Notes: generated by a model from the letters alone, not told the origin. DNA of 64,000 bases from Acanthosepion esculentum (GCA_964036315.1 OZ038498.1:11288468-11352467); one strand, 5' to 3'. Numbered from the stretch's first letter, positions 19,603-31,090 are shown. Translations and numbers: made by a program.

Positions 19603-19852
19603 CAATTTAAATAGAAAACAGACAACCCTTCCCTCTCTAATTTCAACCATGTCTGTCATACTCCTCCTCCCCCTCTCTCTATAACACCTTACATCAACTT
19701 AAAACTAGCCTCAAAAGTGTATAAAAACTACATGTAAATTTAAAACATTTTTTCACCCTTGGAAGTGTGGTTTGATAAAAACCATATACCTGGGGAAATA
19801 AATTATAATCAATGGACTCTTAAGGTTGTCTGTTTTCTATTTAAATTGAATA
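19599..19852. mobile_element. Foldback element with 28-bp arms
   Basis: TTCAATTTAAATAGAAAACA, GACAACC at 19601-19627 is mirrored at 19825-19851. The 197-bp interior is C/T-rich at first (CTCCTCCTCCCCCTCTCTCT) then AT-rich. No coding potential. Confidence 0.7.
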
Positions 19853-19966
19853 AATAATTGCTCTGATTTGACATTGAGCTCTCTCGATTACATCCTCCTT
19901 GCGATTATCCATACGCATTACCAAACTTTTCATTACTTATAAATATATATATATATATATATATAT

Positions 19967-20172
19967 GAGGAATCATCTTCAAGAAGCGAGAGCAAGATCT
20001 AAAAGGTCAGCCAATCTAACAGTGATCTCATCTCACAATCCTCACTCTTGCTCCATATGTGGCCTCCTTTGTAAATCACTAGCGGGTCTCAAGTGCCACT
20101 TAAGATTATTGCACAAAATTTCATAACTGAATCAATTAGCTGTCAGTTCCTCAGCTGAAACCGACGGGAGAG
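19967..20172 (+). mobile_element. 3' end of the C2H2-tailed LINE, copy 2
   Basis: Reads QEARARSKRSANLTVISSHN, then CSICGLLCKSLAGLKCHLRL, LHKIS-stop. It has the same C2H2 knuckle as 1618-1842 and the same 3' UTR (AACTGAATCAATTAGCTGTC, GACGGGAGAGTCCATTAT). It starts further downstream than copy 1, so it is more truncated, and it abuts (TA)n at 19942-19966. Confidence 0.65.
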
Positions 20173-20174
20173 TC

Positions 20175-20550
20175 CATTATATGAGGAAAATGTATGACAA
20201 AGTGAAAAAGTTTACTTGTGATGCGTCGTTTTGTCCTACAGGACTTCATTGGACTAAATTTCTTATGTTGGTAGGACTACACATGCACACAAACAAGGGA
20301 TGCTGCAAATTTTAGAATTGTTTTAGAATTTAAAAAAAACAAAAACTTTTGTTAGTAGATATCCTACACTGTGAGAGAAAGAAAAAGACTCTAAATGAAA
20401 TCAAATAGATATAAAAAAAATATAAAATTCCCAGCATCCTTCATTCCTGTCTAGTTATACCAACATAACAAATATAGTCTGATGAAGTCCTGAAGGACGA
20501 AATGTGTCACAAGTAAACTTTTCCATTTTGTCATACATTGTTCTTCATAT
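20175..20550. mobile_element. Foldback element H with hairpin motif in each arm
   Basis: The left arm (20187-20310) has TTTACTTGTGATGCGTCGTT, TTGTCCTACAGGACTTCATT. The right arm (20436-20537) has the mirrored AGTCTGATGAAGTCCTGAAG, GACGAAATGTGTCACAAGTA. CTGATGA-A-GTCC-TGAA-GGAC-GAAA at 20479-20501 is hammerhead-like with the extra A seen at 11945; stems I and III are weak. A related single arm lies at 33090-33190. Confidence 0.65.
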
Positions 20551-20574
20551 ATAAAAATATATACTGTTATCTCA

Positions 20575-20578
<4 letters not shown>

Positions 20579-20628
<50 letters not shown>
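20579..20628. repeat. (TA)n microsatellite
   Basis: About 50 bp of TA abutting element T. Confidence 0.95.
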
Positions 20629-20630
<2 letters not shown>

Positions 20631-21141
20631 GAAATGGACTAAATCTGACAATTATTTTAATATATTTATTGTTTATACATTACTTTTATAGATACAAATA
20701 TTTAAGTAAATGCTCTGTTTATAATAAACAGTATTAAACAACATTTACCGGCCTGAATGTCCGAGAAATTTCATAGAAAATATGTGACCTCTGACAGGAA
20801 TTGAAAATGTATCCTACATGGAACCGTCATATAGCCTGACGTGCTATACCATTTAGCTACAGAGGTTTAAAAGTTTAAAAGCAGCAATTCAACTTTGCTA
20901 AACAGATGCTCCCTCTGTATAGCACATCATGACACATATATGACAGTTCCATATCGGATACAGGTTTGATTCTTGTTGGAGGACACATATTTTCTATGGA
21001 ATTTCTCAGACATTCAGGCCGGTAAATGTTGTTAATACTGTTTATTATAAACAGAGCATTTACTAAAAGAATTAGTATCTATAAAAATAATGTATAAACA
21101 ATATATATATTAAAATAATTGTCAGACTTAGTCCATTTCAT
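20629..21141. mobile_element. Foldback element T, copy 1, with tRNA-like segments
   Basis: Roughly 200-bp inverted arms: ATGAAATGGACTAAATCTGA at the left end is mirrored by CAGACTTAGTCCATTTCATG at the right end; AAGTAAATGCTCTGTTTATA and CCGGCCTGAATGTCCGAGAA are mirrored too. Each arm includes a diverged tRNA-like part (near 20795-20870 on minus and 20905-20985 on plus; B-box-like ACAGGTTTGATTCTTGT). Two related copies: 21208 and 51103. Confidence 0.75.
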
Positions 21142-21175
21142 GATATATATATATATATTGGATTTCTCTGTTATG

Positions 21176-21207
<32 letters not shown>

Positions 21208-21211
<4 letters not shown>

Positions 21212-21610
21212 ATTTTTATGTTTATACATTCTTTTTATAGATACAAATATTTAAGTAAATGCTCTGTTTATAATAAACAGTATTAAACAACATTTACCGG
21301 CCTGAATGTCCAAAAAATTTTCATAGAAAATATTCGTCCTTTGACAGGAATCGAACCTGTATCCTATACGGAACCATCGTATAGGCTGACATGCCTTAAC
21401 CGATCGAGCCACGGAGGATCGTTTGATTAGCAATATATGTGATTAGCAATATATTTTCTATGAAAATTTCTCGGACATTCAGGCCGGTAAATGTTGTTTA
21501 ATACTGTTCATTATAAAACAGAGCATTTACTTAAATATTTGTATCTATAAAAGGAATGTATAAACATAAAAATGTCTTAAAATAATTGGCGGACTTTGTG
21601 CATTTCATAA
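21208..21610. mobile_element. Foldback element T, copy 2
   Basis: Left arm from TTTATACATTCTTTTTATAG through CCGGCCTGAATGTCCAAAAA. The right arm is mirrored from TTTCTCGGACATTCAGGCCG through AATTGGCGGACTTTGTGCAT. Only the left arm keeps the tRNA-like segment (21336-21420). Confidence 0.75.
21336..21420 (-). other. tRNA-like segment inside element T
   Basis: On the minus strand: TCCTCCG (5 of 7 pairs with the 3' CAAAGGA), a D-arm-like CGATCGGTTAAGGC, a hairpin CCTATACG-ATGGTTC-CGTATAGG (8-bp stem, 7-nt loop), and a perfect T arm ACAGG-TTCGATT-CCTGT. The 8-bp anticodon-position stem, missing variable loop and acceptor mismatches mean it is not a functional tRNA. It is a tRNA-derived domain carried by the element. 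Confidence 0.6.
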
Positions 21611-21665
21611 TATATCTATATCTATATCTATATACATATATATGTATATATATATATCTATATAC

Positions 21666-21725
<60 letters not shown>
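21611..21725. repeat. Compound TATC/TA/GT microsatellite
   Basis: ATATCTATATCTATATC, TATACATA blocks, then about 28 GT units with one TTTG. Confidence 0.95.
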
Positions 21726-22019
21726 AAAGGTTTATATTGTTTTCTTTTTTACCATTATTTTCTCCAAGATGTTGATGGAATTTGATGAACAATCGAGAAC
21801 ACATTAAGATTCATGCATCTATAGTTGTGTCTCGTGTTTACCTTTCCCCTGAGTTGTTTCTTTGACCCATTTTAATCAAAGTTCAAAAGTTAATACACGG
21901 CAAACAAAGACTTGATTTAACATTTCTTTATTTTCTTCATAATCATTAATGATAATAAATATTAATAGAATAAATGGGAAAAAAATGAGCGAAATCAGAA
22001 AATTAATGACAGCCATATT

Positions 22020-22056
<37 letters not shown>

Positions 22057-23159
22057 GTTGAAAGTTCCAAGTGAAAGATCTGTACAGTTTAGGAATTCTA
22101 GTTTGTAAGTTCATTTGACAATTGTGACATTCCGCAATGTTGCATGTTACGTTCGGTCATTCTTGGGTGAACATTCTTGTCAAACCAAAAATCTAAGGGA
22201 CTCTTGAATTTGTTATTAAAATATGAAGAAATATTTTGGGGAAACATTTGCGGAATTTCGTTCAGCCAAAAAAAAAAAAAAAGAAAAAAAGAAAAAGAAA
22301 AAGGAATTATTGTCAAAAAAAAAAAAAAAACTACAAATTATCATCTGTTAAAATTCTTTGGTGAGAAATCACTTTGCAAAATTAGAAATGACTAAATTTC
22401 TGTCAAAAGAAAATAAAACTATCCTCACTATATGAAAATGTAAAATAAAAATAAAAAAATCCCACCAAAAAAATATATTTTAAAATAGGAAAGGAAAAAA
22501 ATGTTAAAAGTTAACCTCCACAACAGTTATGGATTCGCATAAATATTTAAGAAAGAAATGAAAAAGAAAACTCTTCCCAAAAATTTAACAGGGAAAAAAA
22601 TATCCAAAAGTAAAGAAAAAGGAATTAAGAAAAAATTCTTTGAAATATAGAATTAAAATGTTGAGCAATTACCATTTGATTGCTATAGGATTTCTAAAGA
22701 AATAATAATTGGCAGATTCATTTGCACCAAAATCTTCATTATAGGTCATGCATTTACATTCTTGTAAAATCTTATACAACTCATCATGATATGTATAGAT
22801 ATTTTCTAACGTGAAAATGTGGCTAAAATTATTGATATTTGAATGGCGGCTTCACAACAGAGATGAGGATACCTTGATTGCTTTAAAGATGGAGGAACAA
22901 AAATAAAAACTTAACCTCCTTTCTGTATGGAATATTCTCAGAATATTCTTGAAATACAAATCATTTATGGCAGTCTAGGCTAAATATTAGATTAAAGAAG
23001 GGCTACCTGAAAAAATGCATGGTGAATATTGTTGTTAGTTATTTTGTTACAAAAAAAATATTTTCTGCCTAATACCAAATATATTGCAAGTATTTTAAAC
23101 AGAAATTTCTGTCTATAAATTGATGAATAAAAATGAAGATATCTGTCTTTATTTCTGAG
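21726..23159. other. Unassigned stretch with simple tracts
   Basis: (AAC)n at 22019-22053 and poly-A/AAAAAG at 22267-22330. The rest is AT-rich with only chance frames; no domain recognised. Confidence 0.5.
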
Positions 23160-23750
23160 ATGAGGTATTATGTACATTATTTACACTATTTGGACTATTG
23201 TCCTCACCTTTGTCGCCATATTTATTACTACATCTCGGCCGTTGTACACTCCGGCCTTCTTCAGGTGGTTGGAATGTCGAACTGAACCCTTAATTTCACT
23301 CACTGGGGTAGACTGTTCTAGTTCCATGTACCATGTCTAATGGATGTCAGTTATCAGTTATCTCCTGTTAATTCACCTCTCTGAGTTCTCCACTGCCTTG
23401 ACCAGGTATTGGGCCCTGTCACTAGATCTAACTAATGCCTTTATCCACTGTGCCATATGTCCTCGGCATTAGTTAGACCCATTGATAGGACTCAAAAAGT
23501 GTGAGTTCAATATCCGGTTAAGGTTGTGGAGAACTTTCAGAGGGAAATTAACAGGAGATAACTGATAACTGACATCAATTAAACATGGCATGTGGTACTA
23601 GAACAGTCTACCCCAGTGAGCAAAATTAAGGGTTCAGTTTGACATTCCAACCACCTGAAGAAGGCCAGAGCGTACAACGGCCGAAACATAATAAATATGG
23701 CGACAAAGATGAGGACAATAGTCCGAATAATGTAAATAGTGTAAAAAATG
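23160..23750. mobile_element. Foldback element K, copy 2 (full palindrome)
   Basis: A roughly 580-bp inverted repeat: TTTGGACTATTGTCCTCACC, TTTGTCGCCATATTTATTAC, CTCGGCCGTTGTACACTCCG, CTTCTTCAGGTGGTTGGAAT on the left are all mirrored on the right (ending GGACAATAGTCCGAATAATG). The centre (near 23470) holds a tRNA-like stretch: CATTAGTTAGACCCATTGAT and a B-box-like GTGAGTTCAATATCCGG. The hairpin CTGAAGAAGGCC...GGCCGAAAC appears in both arms. AAAAATGA occurs next to both ends, a possible target duplication. Confidence 0.8.
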
Positions 23751-24259
23751 ATATGTTAGAGATTTTTTATTTATTCCAAACCGATTTCTTTTACAAAACA
23801 ATAACATTTTGAAATACAAAACTATGCCTAATGTTCTAGACGTATGAATAAATGGCTGATCACTAAAGCTTCCAGTCGTCAAGCTCAGGATCTGGATGAG
23901 ATATCTAATTTAGAGTTTCTCATACACTGGTATACAATTGATTAGATTCTTTTAATTAATTCTGATTTGTAATTGAAAATAATTTAAATTCTTTTTCAAA
24001 TTTATTGTTTATTTTCTCATCACAAATATGATTCAGTTTCAATTTGGAAAGAATGATTCATTTTTAAATGAAATCTGAAAATCTATTACAATTTGTCTAA
24101 AAATTATTTTAAGAAAACTAAACTTTTTACATCATAAATTTTCTGTTCAGAAGAGTTTTTATTGTTTAAGAATTTACAATTTTTAATTGAAGTAAAAAAA
24201 TAGATAGTTCTGACAAAATGTTATTTTGATTCTTTTGAAATATCTAAGTCAGAATATTA
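23751..24259. other. Unassigned stretch
   Basis: AT-rich, no open frame, no recognised repeat. Confidence 0.5.
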
Positions 24260-27200
24260 AAGGGTCACATAAAAATGTGTAAGGAGATATAGAAAGAAGT
24301 GGAAGGGAATTATGAAAAGATGTAGGAAGATATGGAAAGAAATGGGTGGGTCCATATGAAAAGATGTAATAAGATATTAAAAGAAGTGGGTGGGGTCATA
24401 TGAAAAGGTGTCAGGAGATATGGAAAGAAGTGGGTGGGTTCATATGAAAAGATGTCAGGAGATATGGAAAGAAGTGGGTGGGTTCATATGAAAAGATGTC
24501 AGGAGATATGGAAAGAAGTGGGTGAGTTCATATGAAAAGATGTAATATGATATTAAAAGAAGTGGTTGGGTTCATATGAAAAGATGTAATATGATATTAA
24601 AAGAAGTGGGTGGGATTCATATGGATAGATGTAATATGATATTAAAAGAAGTGGGTGGGATTCATATGAAAAGATGTAATATGATATTAAAAGAAGTGGG
24701 TGGGATTCATATGAAAAGATGTAATATGATATTAAAAGAAGTGGGTGGGATTCATATGAAAAGATGTAATATGATATTAAAAGAAGTGGGTGGGTTCATA
24801 TGAAAAGATGTCAGGAGATATGGAAAGAAGTGGGTGAGTTCATATGAAAAGATGTCAGGAGATATGGAAAGAGGTGGGTGGGTTCATATGAAAAGATGTC
24901 AGGAGATATGGAAAGAAGTGGGTGAGTTCATATGAAAAGATGTAATATGATATTAAAAGAAGTGGGTGGGTTCATATGAAAAGATGTAATATGATATTAA
25001 AAGAAGTGGGTGGGTTCATATGAAAAGATGTCAGGAGATATGGAAAGAAGTGGGTTGGTTCATATGAAAAGATGTCATGAGATATGGAAAGAAGTGGGTA
25101 GGTTCATATTAAAAGATGTCAGGAGATATGGAAAGAAGTGGGTGAGTTCATATGAAAAGATGTAATATGATATTAAATGAAGTGGTTGGGTACATATGAA
25201 AAGATGTAATATGATATTAAAAGAAGTGGGTGGGTTCATATGAAAAGATGTCAGGAGATATGGAAAGAAGTGGGTGGGTTCATATGAAAAGATGTCAGGA
25301 GATATGGAAAGAAGTGGGTGGGTTCATATGAAAAGATGTCAGGAGATATGGAAAGAAGTGGGTGGGTTCATATGAAAAGATGTCAGGAGATATGGAAAGA
25401 AGTGGGTGAGTTCATATGAAAAGATGTAATATGATATTAAAAGAAGTGGGTGGGTTCATATGAAAAGATGTAATATGATATTAAAAGAAGTGGGTGGGAT
25501 TCATATGAAAAGATGTAATATGATATTAAAAGAAGTGGGTGGGATTCATATGAAAAGATGTAATATGATATTAAAAGAAGTGGGTGAGTTCATATGAAAA
25601 GATGTAATATGATATTAAAAGAAGTGGGTGGGTTCATATGAAAAGATGTCAGGAGATATGGAAAGAAGTGGGTGAGTTCATATGAAAAGATGTAATATGA
25701 TATTAAAAGAAGTGGGTGGGTTCATATGAAAAGATGTAATATGATATTAAAAGAAGTGGGTGGGATTCATATGAAAAGATGTAATATGATATTAAAAGAA
25801 GTGGGTGGGATTCATATGAAAAGATGTCAGGAGATATGGAAAGAAGTGGGTGGGTTCATATGAAAAGATGTCAGGAGATATGGAAAGAAGTGGGTGGGTT
25901 CATATAAAAAGATGTAATATGATATTAAAAGAAGTGGGTGGGTTCATATGAAAAGATGTCAGGAGATATGGAAAGAAGTGGGTGAGTTCATATGAAAAGA
26001 TGTCAGGAGATATGGAAAGAAGTGGGTGGGTTCATATGAAAAGATGTAATATGATATTAAAAGAAGTGGGTGGGATTCATATGAAAAGATGTAATATGAT
26101 ATTAAAAGAAGTGGGTGGGTTCATATGAAAAGATGTCAGGAGATATGGAAAGAAGTGGGTGAGTTCATATGAAAAGATGTCAGGAGATATGGAAAGAGGT
26201 GGGTGGGTTCATATGAAAAGATGTCAGGAGATATGGAAAGAAGTGGGTGAGTTCATATGAAAAGATGTAATATGATATTAAAAGAAGTGGGTGGATTTCA
26301 TATGAAAAGATGTAATATGATATTAAAAGAAGTGGGTGGGATTCATATGAAAAGATGTAATATGATATTAAAAGAAGTGGGTGGGTTCATATGAAAAGAT
26401 GTCAGGAGATATGGAAAGAAGTGGGTGGGTTCATATGAAAAGATGTCTGGAGATATGGAAAGAAGTGGGTGGGGACATATGAAAAGATGTCAGGAGATAT
26501 GGAAAGAAGTGGGTGGGTTCATATGAAAAGATGTCAGGAGATATGGAAAGAAGTGGGTGGGTTCATATGAAAAGATGTCAGGAGATATGGAAAGAAGTGG
26601 GTGAGTTCATATGAAAAGATGTAATATGATATTAAAAGAAGTGGGTGGGTTCATATGAAAAGATGTCAGGAGATATGGAAAGAAGTGGGTGGGTTCATAT
26701 GAAAAGATGTAATATGATATTAAAAGCAGTGGGTGGGATTCATATGAAAAGATTTAATATGATATTAAAAGAAGTGGGTGGGTTCATATGAAAAGATGTC
26801 AGGAGATATGGAAAGAAGTGGGTGGGTTCATATGAAATGATGTCAGGAGATAGAGAAAGAAGTGGGTGAGTTCATATGAAAAGATGTAATATGATATTAA
26901 AAGAAGTGGTGGGTTCATATGAAAAGATGTCAGGTGATATGGAAAGAAGTGGGTGGGTTCATATGAAAAGATGTAATATGATATTAAAAGAAGTGGGTGG
27001 GTTCATATGAAAAGATGTAATATGATATTAAATGAAGTGGTTGGGTACATATGAAAAGATGTAATATGATATTAAAAGAAGTGGGTGGGATTCATATGAA
27101 AAGATGTAATATGATTTTAAAAGAAGTGGGTGGGTTCATATGAAAAGATGTAATATGATATTAAAAGAAGTGGGTGGGTTCATATGAAAAGATGTCAGGA

Positions 27201-27950
27201 GATATGGAAAGAAGTGGGTGAGTTCATATGAAAAGATGTCAGGAGATATGGAAAGAAGTGGGTGGGTTCATATGAAAAGATGTAATATGATATTAAATGA
27301 AGTGGTTGGGTACATATGAAAAGATGTAATATGATATTAAAAGAAGTGGGTGGGATTCATATGAAAAGATGTAATATGATTTTAAAAGAAGTGGGTGGGT
27401 TCATATGAAAAGATGTAATATGATATTAAAAGAAGTGGGTGGGTTCATATGAAAAGATGTCAGGAGATATGGAAAGAAGTGGGTGGGTTCATATGAAAAG
27501 ATGTCAGGAGATATGGAAAGAAGTGGGTGGGTTCATATGAAAAGATGTCAGGTGATATGGAAAGAAGTGGGTGGGTTCATATGAAAAGATGTCAGGAGAT
27601 ATGGAAAGAAGTGGGTGGGTTCATTTGAAAAGATGTCAGGAGATATGGAAAGAAGTGGGTGTGTTCATATGAAAAGATGTCAGGAGATATGGAAAGAAGT
27701 GGGTGAGTTCATATGAAAAGATGTAATATGATATTAAAAGAAGTGGGTGGGTTCATATGAAAAGATGTAATATGATATTAAAAGAAGTGGGTGGGTTCAT
27801 ATGAAAAGATGTCAGGAGATATAGAAAGTAGTGGAAGGGTATTATGAAAAGATGTAGGGAGATATGGAAAAAGTGGTAGGGGTCATATGAAAAGATGTAA
27901 GGAGATATGGAAAAAGGTTTTGTGGGGGGTCATAAAAGTGGGCGGGTTCA
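24260..27950. repeat. 3.7-kb minisatellite with two 44-bp monomer types
   Basis: About 79 clear units plus degenerate units at each end. All share TTCATATGAAAAGATGT and GAAGTGGGTGGG. Type A continues CAGGAGATATGGAAA; type B continues AATATGATATTAAAA. Units are 44 bp, or 45 where an extra A gives GGATTCATATG. By hand count there are 39 A and 40 B units in short alternating runs. Six 45-bp B units in a row open a chance 15-residue-repeat frame (24576-24803). The frame breaks elsewhere, so I do not call it a gene. Confidence 0.95.
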
Positions 27951-29396
27951 TATGAAAAAGTGTAAAGAGATTTTCTGTAGTGTTTTAAAACAAGTACATA
28001 CGGAATTATGTAAGAATTCTAGTCTTACATCATTCCGTACATACATACTCTATGGAAGTTTATTTGTAAGGGCTGTTAGGACATATGTAGGTTCATATAA
28101 AGTAATCTTAAATATATGGATACATGTCTGTAGAATAAGTTAAGCAAGAATCCTCCAGAATAAATCCTGCTTAATGTCCCTAATTATATAGACTTTCTCT
28201 TCAACTATCACTGATGACACCTGGTCGCATTGATCGGCTTATAGGTATTTTAATTAAGTTTGGTGAAAATGCATGTGGTAAAATGCAATTATTGAATTTT
28301 TTGAGACTCTCAGGAAAAAATCAAATATGTAAGGTTTGTTGGGGTTGTATGAGGAGATTTTCTAAAATTGTTTTTTTTATATTTAAGCTAAAACAGTAAA
28401 ATTAAGTAAACAGTAAAACTATATTTTAAGCTAAAACAGCGATATAAGAAAACGGTGTTTTTCTTATATCGCTTGTGGGTTAGTTTGAAGAGGTTGAGGA
28501 ACAGATTTATTTGATTTTACAAAAAGGAACTGATGAATACTAGAATTAAGATATTTTAAGAAAAATACTTGGTCGTATGAGAAACAGAAGTCGAAAGGAA
28601 AGGAGATAAAGAGAGGGAGGAATTTCTATAAATAAACAATATAAGAAAGATGAACTTGGGGAAGCGTGTTCTGAACATAATTTGCAATGAAGACTCACCA
28701 CCACCCCAAAAAATGGCGTCATTCAAATACGCAAACTCTGTTGAATATATTCCCGATGCTAGCTTTTATCAAATGCCATTTACCAATCAAAGCAACACAT
28801 GCCGCCATTTGTGCTCTTCTCTACTGTGCAATTAACTTTGATCTCAAATCACCTGTTCATACCTGTAGTTGATTGATTTACTGATTAAAAGCCCGAAAAA
28901 GTTTATTAATTGTTTTACTCAAGACATTTAACTTCTTTTCTAAGAAAATTTGACTAGAAAAAGAATAATTGTAATTTTTCACTGACATTTTTCAAAAACT
29001 TAATTAAAAGGGTCATCAAATGATCAATAATGGCGCTGAATAATCACAGAGATATGAAGAGAAAGTTGATCTCAAAATGGGTCCGTTTTGGATGGATTCT
29101 TATGAAGGATTTCTCTTCATCCGAATCTTTCTAGGAATTCGAAAATTAAACTCTTTCTTTGTTTTTGTTGGTGCGTCCGTAAATGTCCGGTCGACACATT
29201 CTACAGTATTTATTACGTTCATAATGCAACATTATTTTTTCTGAACAAGATGGCAACGGTAAAACCCATCGCAACAAAAAGGAGTCTATTACCAGAACAA
29301 TGCCGGAAATGTTCATGACTCTTCTCTAATTTTTCTAATTTTTAAATACAATTGATTTTGTCCATGGAAGTAGATTTGAATAAAAACAATATATAT
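27951..29396. other. Low-repeat stretch with one perfect hairpin
   Basis: No credible gene; the frames here (up to 78 codons) have no domain I recognise. A hairpin at 28439-28471 pairs GCGATATAAGAAAA with TTTTCTTATATCGC around CGGTG. This is one of the few low-repeat intervals in the left half of the window. Confidence 0.5.
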
Positions 29397-29684
29397 AGTA
29401 AAGGTAACAAATCCGTTGGTATATAATCCAAGTGGATCCTAGAAATATAAAATATTAAAACTGATCCACAAAAAGAGCTCAATGTATTTATTATTACAGA
29501 GCAATGTAATTAATTAACAATAAAATTCCAAATCACCTCATATGGGGAATAGCCTATATCTTCGTCTGTCTTATCAACCCTGGTGTGGACTCAGTTCGTG
29601 TCAGAAATACAATTTCTGACACGAACTAAGTCCACAGTAGCCGAAATAAGTTATTCCCCATTTGAGGTGATTTGGGATTCTATT

Positions 29685-29690
<6 letters not shown>
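29397..29690. mobile_element. Foldback element B, copy 2
   Basis: The left half matches 271-440 (AAAGGTAACAAATCCGTTGG, AACTGATCCACAAAAAGAGC). The palindrome at 29518-29690 (CCAAATCACCTCATATGGGG mirrored by CCCCATTTGAGGTGATTTGG; GACTCAGTTCGTGTCAGAAA mirrored by TTTCTGACACGAACTAAGTC) has almost no loop. The right arm runs into (TA)n. Confidence 0.8.

Positions 29691-29759
<69 letters not shown>
29691..29759. repeat. (TA)n microsatellite
   Basis: About 68 bp of TA between foldback B and a PLE fragment. Confidence 0.95.
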
Positions 29760-29762
<3 letters not shown>

Positions 29763-30330
29763 GTGTATTTGGGCAGCAATCACTCTTTTATAAAAGTTTC
29801 ATTGAAAACAACTGACAAGATATTGCGATTAAGTTTTTATTTAATTTTTCGTGTGTTATAAATTTCTTTTTTTCTGGATAGTAAATTATGTAGAAATTGT
29901 CCGAATGTTTTGTGTGTCCGAGCGATCTCATCTATACTTTTAGTCATTATCAAGGATGAATTTCATTTTTACTTTTAACTGAATGTATGGATTGTTTTAT
30001 GTATGTATCTAGAGTTATAGGAATGTTTTATTTTCCAAACACGGTCAGTATATTGTGGCCATGTTCATAGTTAATATTATTGAGTGTTAGCATTTTCTTT
30101 TTTTTTTTATTAACAATGCTACCATTATTTTTTAGCCATTTTTTAACATGTTATTATGATATCATATTTGCATTATCAATGAATATGTTACAGATATAAT
30201 TTGGTAGGTCTCCATGTGTATTTAAATAAGATCTGATTGAGCGATAGTCTGAGAGATGTAACGTGAGTCTTCTTGTTAGGCATGTTGTAATATATCAAAT
30301 ATAATTATTTATGAATTTAGATTGGTCAGG
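29760..30330 (-). mobile_element. PLE C-terminus, 3' UTR and start of a next N-terminus
   Basis: The minus strand, from high to low coordinate: TRRLTLHLSDYRSI, YLNTHGDLPNYICNIFIDNA (GIY-YIG region), a gap with stops, then LNNINYEHGHNILTVFGK-stop, the usual PLE C-terminus. After the stop comes a roughly 150-nt segment. Then the N-terminal pattern starts again: LSVVFNETFIKE-stop-LLPKYT, cut at 29762 by (TA)n. The C-terminus to UTR to N-terminus order fits the head-to-tail or pLTR arrangement known for PLEs. Stops and frameshifts show it is dead. Confidence 0.65.
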
Positions 30331-31090
30331 AATACAGACATGTGAATTCGTAAATAATATTGGTTTTCTGTAATTTGAATATTGCAGGTGAGTTATTATT
30401 GTTAACAATGAGGTTAGTAGTTTAAAATGTTTTATATTAATTTATTTTTTGTTTTTGTCAACTGGAGTTGTGTATTTCTTTATAATGGTTCTAAGGAAAG
30501 ATTCATTTTATTTATAATTACCATACATTTGATTTTTCTAGAAAATGTTAATGTTATTGTTTTTTTTCTGTATTTTTAATGTTGTTATTGGTTATCTTAG
30601 AAAGAAAATATGGTGATCTATAAGATGGTTTGGAAAACCGTTATTAACTAGTGTTTTTTAACGATGTTAAGTTCTTTAAAGAAAAGCAGACGAGAGGATG
30701 AATTCTCGCGTGTTTTTATATCTGAGAAGACATTGACTTGTAAAATTTGATTTTTCTAGAAAATGTTAATGTTATTGTTTTTTCCCGTATTTTTAGTGTT
30801 GCTATTGGATATCTTAAAAAGAAAAATATGGTGATCTATAAGATGGTTTAGAAAACCGTTATTAACTAGTGTTTTTTTCACGATGTTAAGTTCTTTAAAG
30901 AAAAGCAGACGAGAGGATGAATTCTCGCGCGCTTTTATATCTGAGAAGACATTGACTAGTAAAATTAAAGTGGCAAGTGTTTTTAATTGTGGGTTTTTAT
31001 ATAACGAAGTAGGGAATGTATTATTAATAGTCTCAACAATAACGCCGAAGAATAGGAGTTTATTTTTTGACTAAGTTCATAGATAAAGTT
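30331..31090 (-). mobile_element. PLE reverse-transcriptase C-terminal region with internal duplication
   Basis: The minus strand reads KLLFFGVIVETINNTFPTSL, YKNPQ (the LPFLDVLV...F.TS.YRKPT motif of PLE reverse transcriptase), then SSSRLLFFKELNIVKKTLVN, NGFLNHLID. This leads toward the GIY-YIG at 30330. A 218-bp segment is directly duplicated (30528-30745 and 30746-30963), repeating the KELNIVKK...NNGF part. The frame is otherwise open for about 130 codons in the copy nearest 31080. The catalytic YxDD region is not present. Confidence 0.65.

Noticed and set aside
21336..21420. A real tRNA gene on the minus strand
   Set aside because: The T arm is perfect, but the anticodon-position stem is 8 bp, there is no variable loop and two acceptor pairs are missing; it lies in a foldback arm with decayed copies next to it.
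24576..24803. Frame with five repeats of MKRCNMILKEVGGIH
   Set aside because: It exists only where six consecutive minisatellite units happen to be 45 bp; the frame is lost in all 44-bp units, so there is no sign of selection for a protein.
24260..27950. CRISPR array
   Set aside because: Units are contiguous 44-mers with no unique spacers, and the context is an animal genome.
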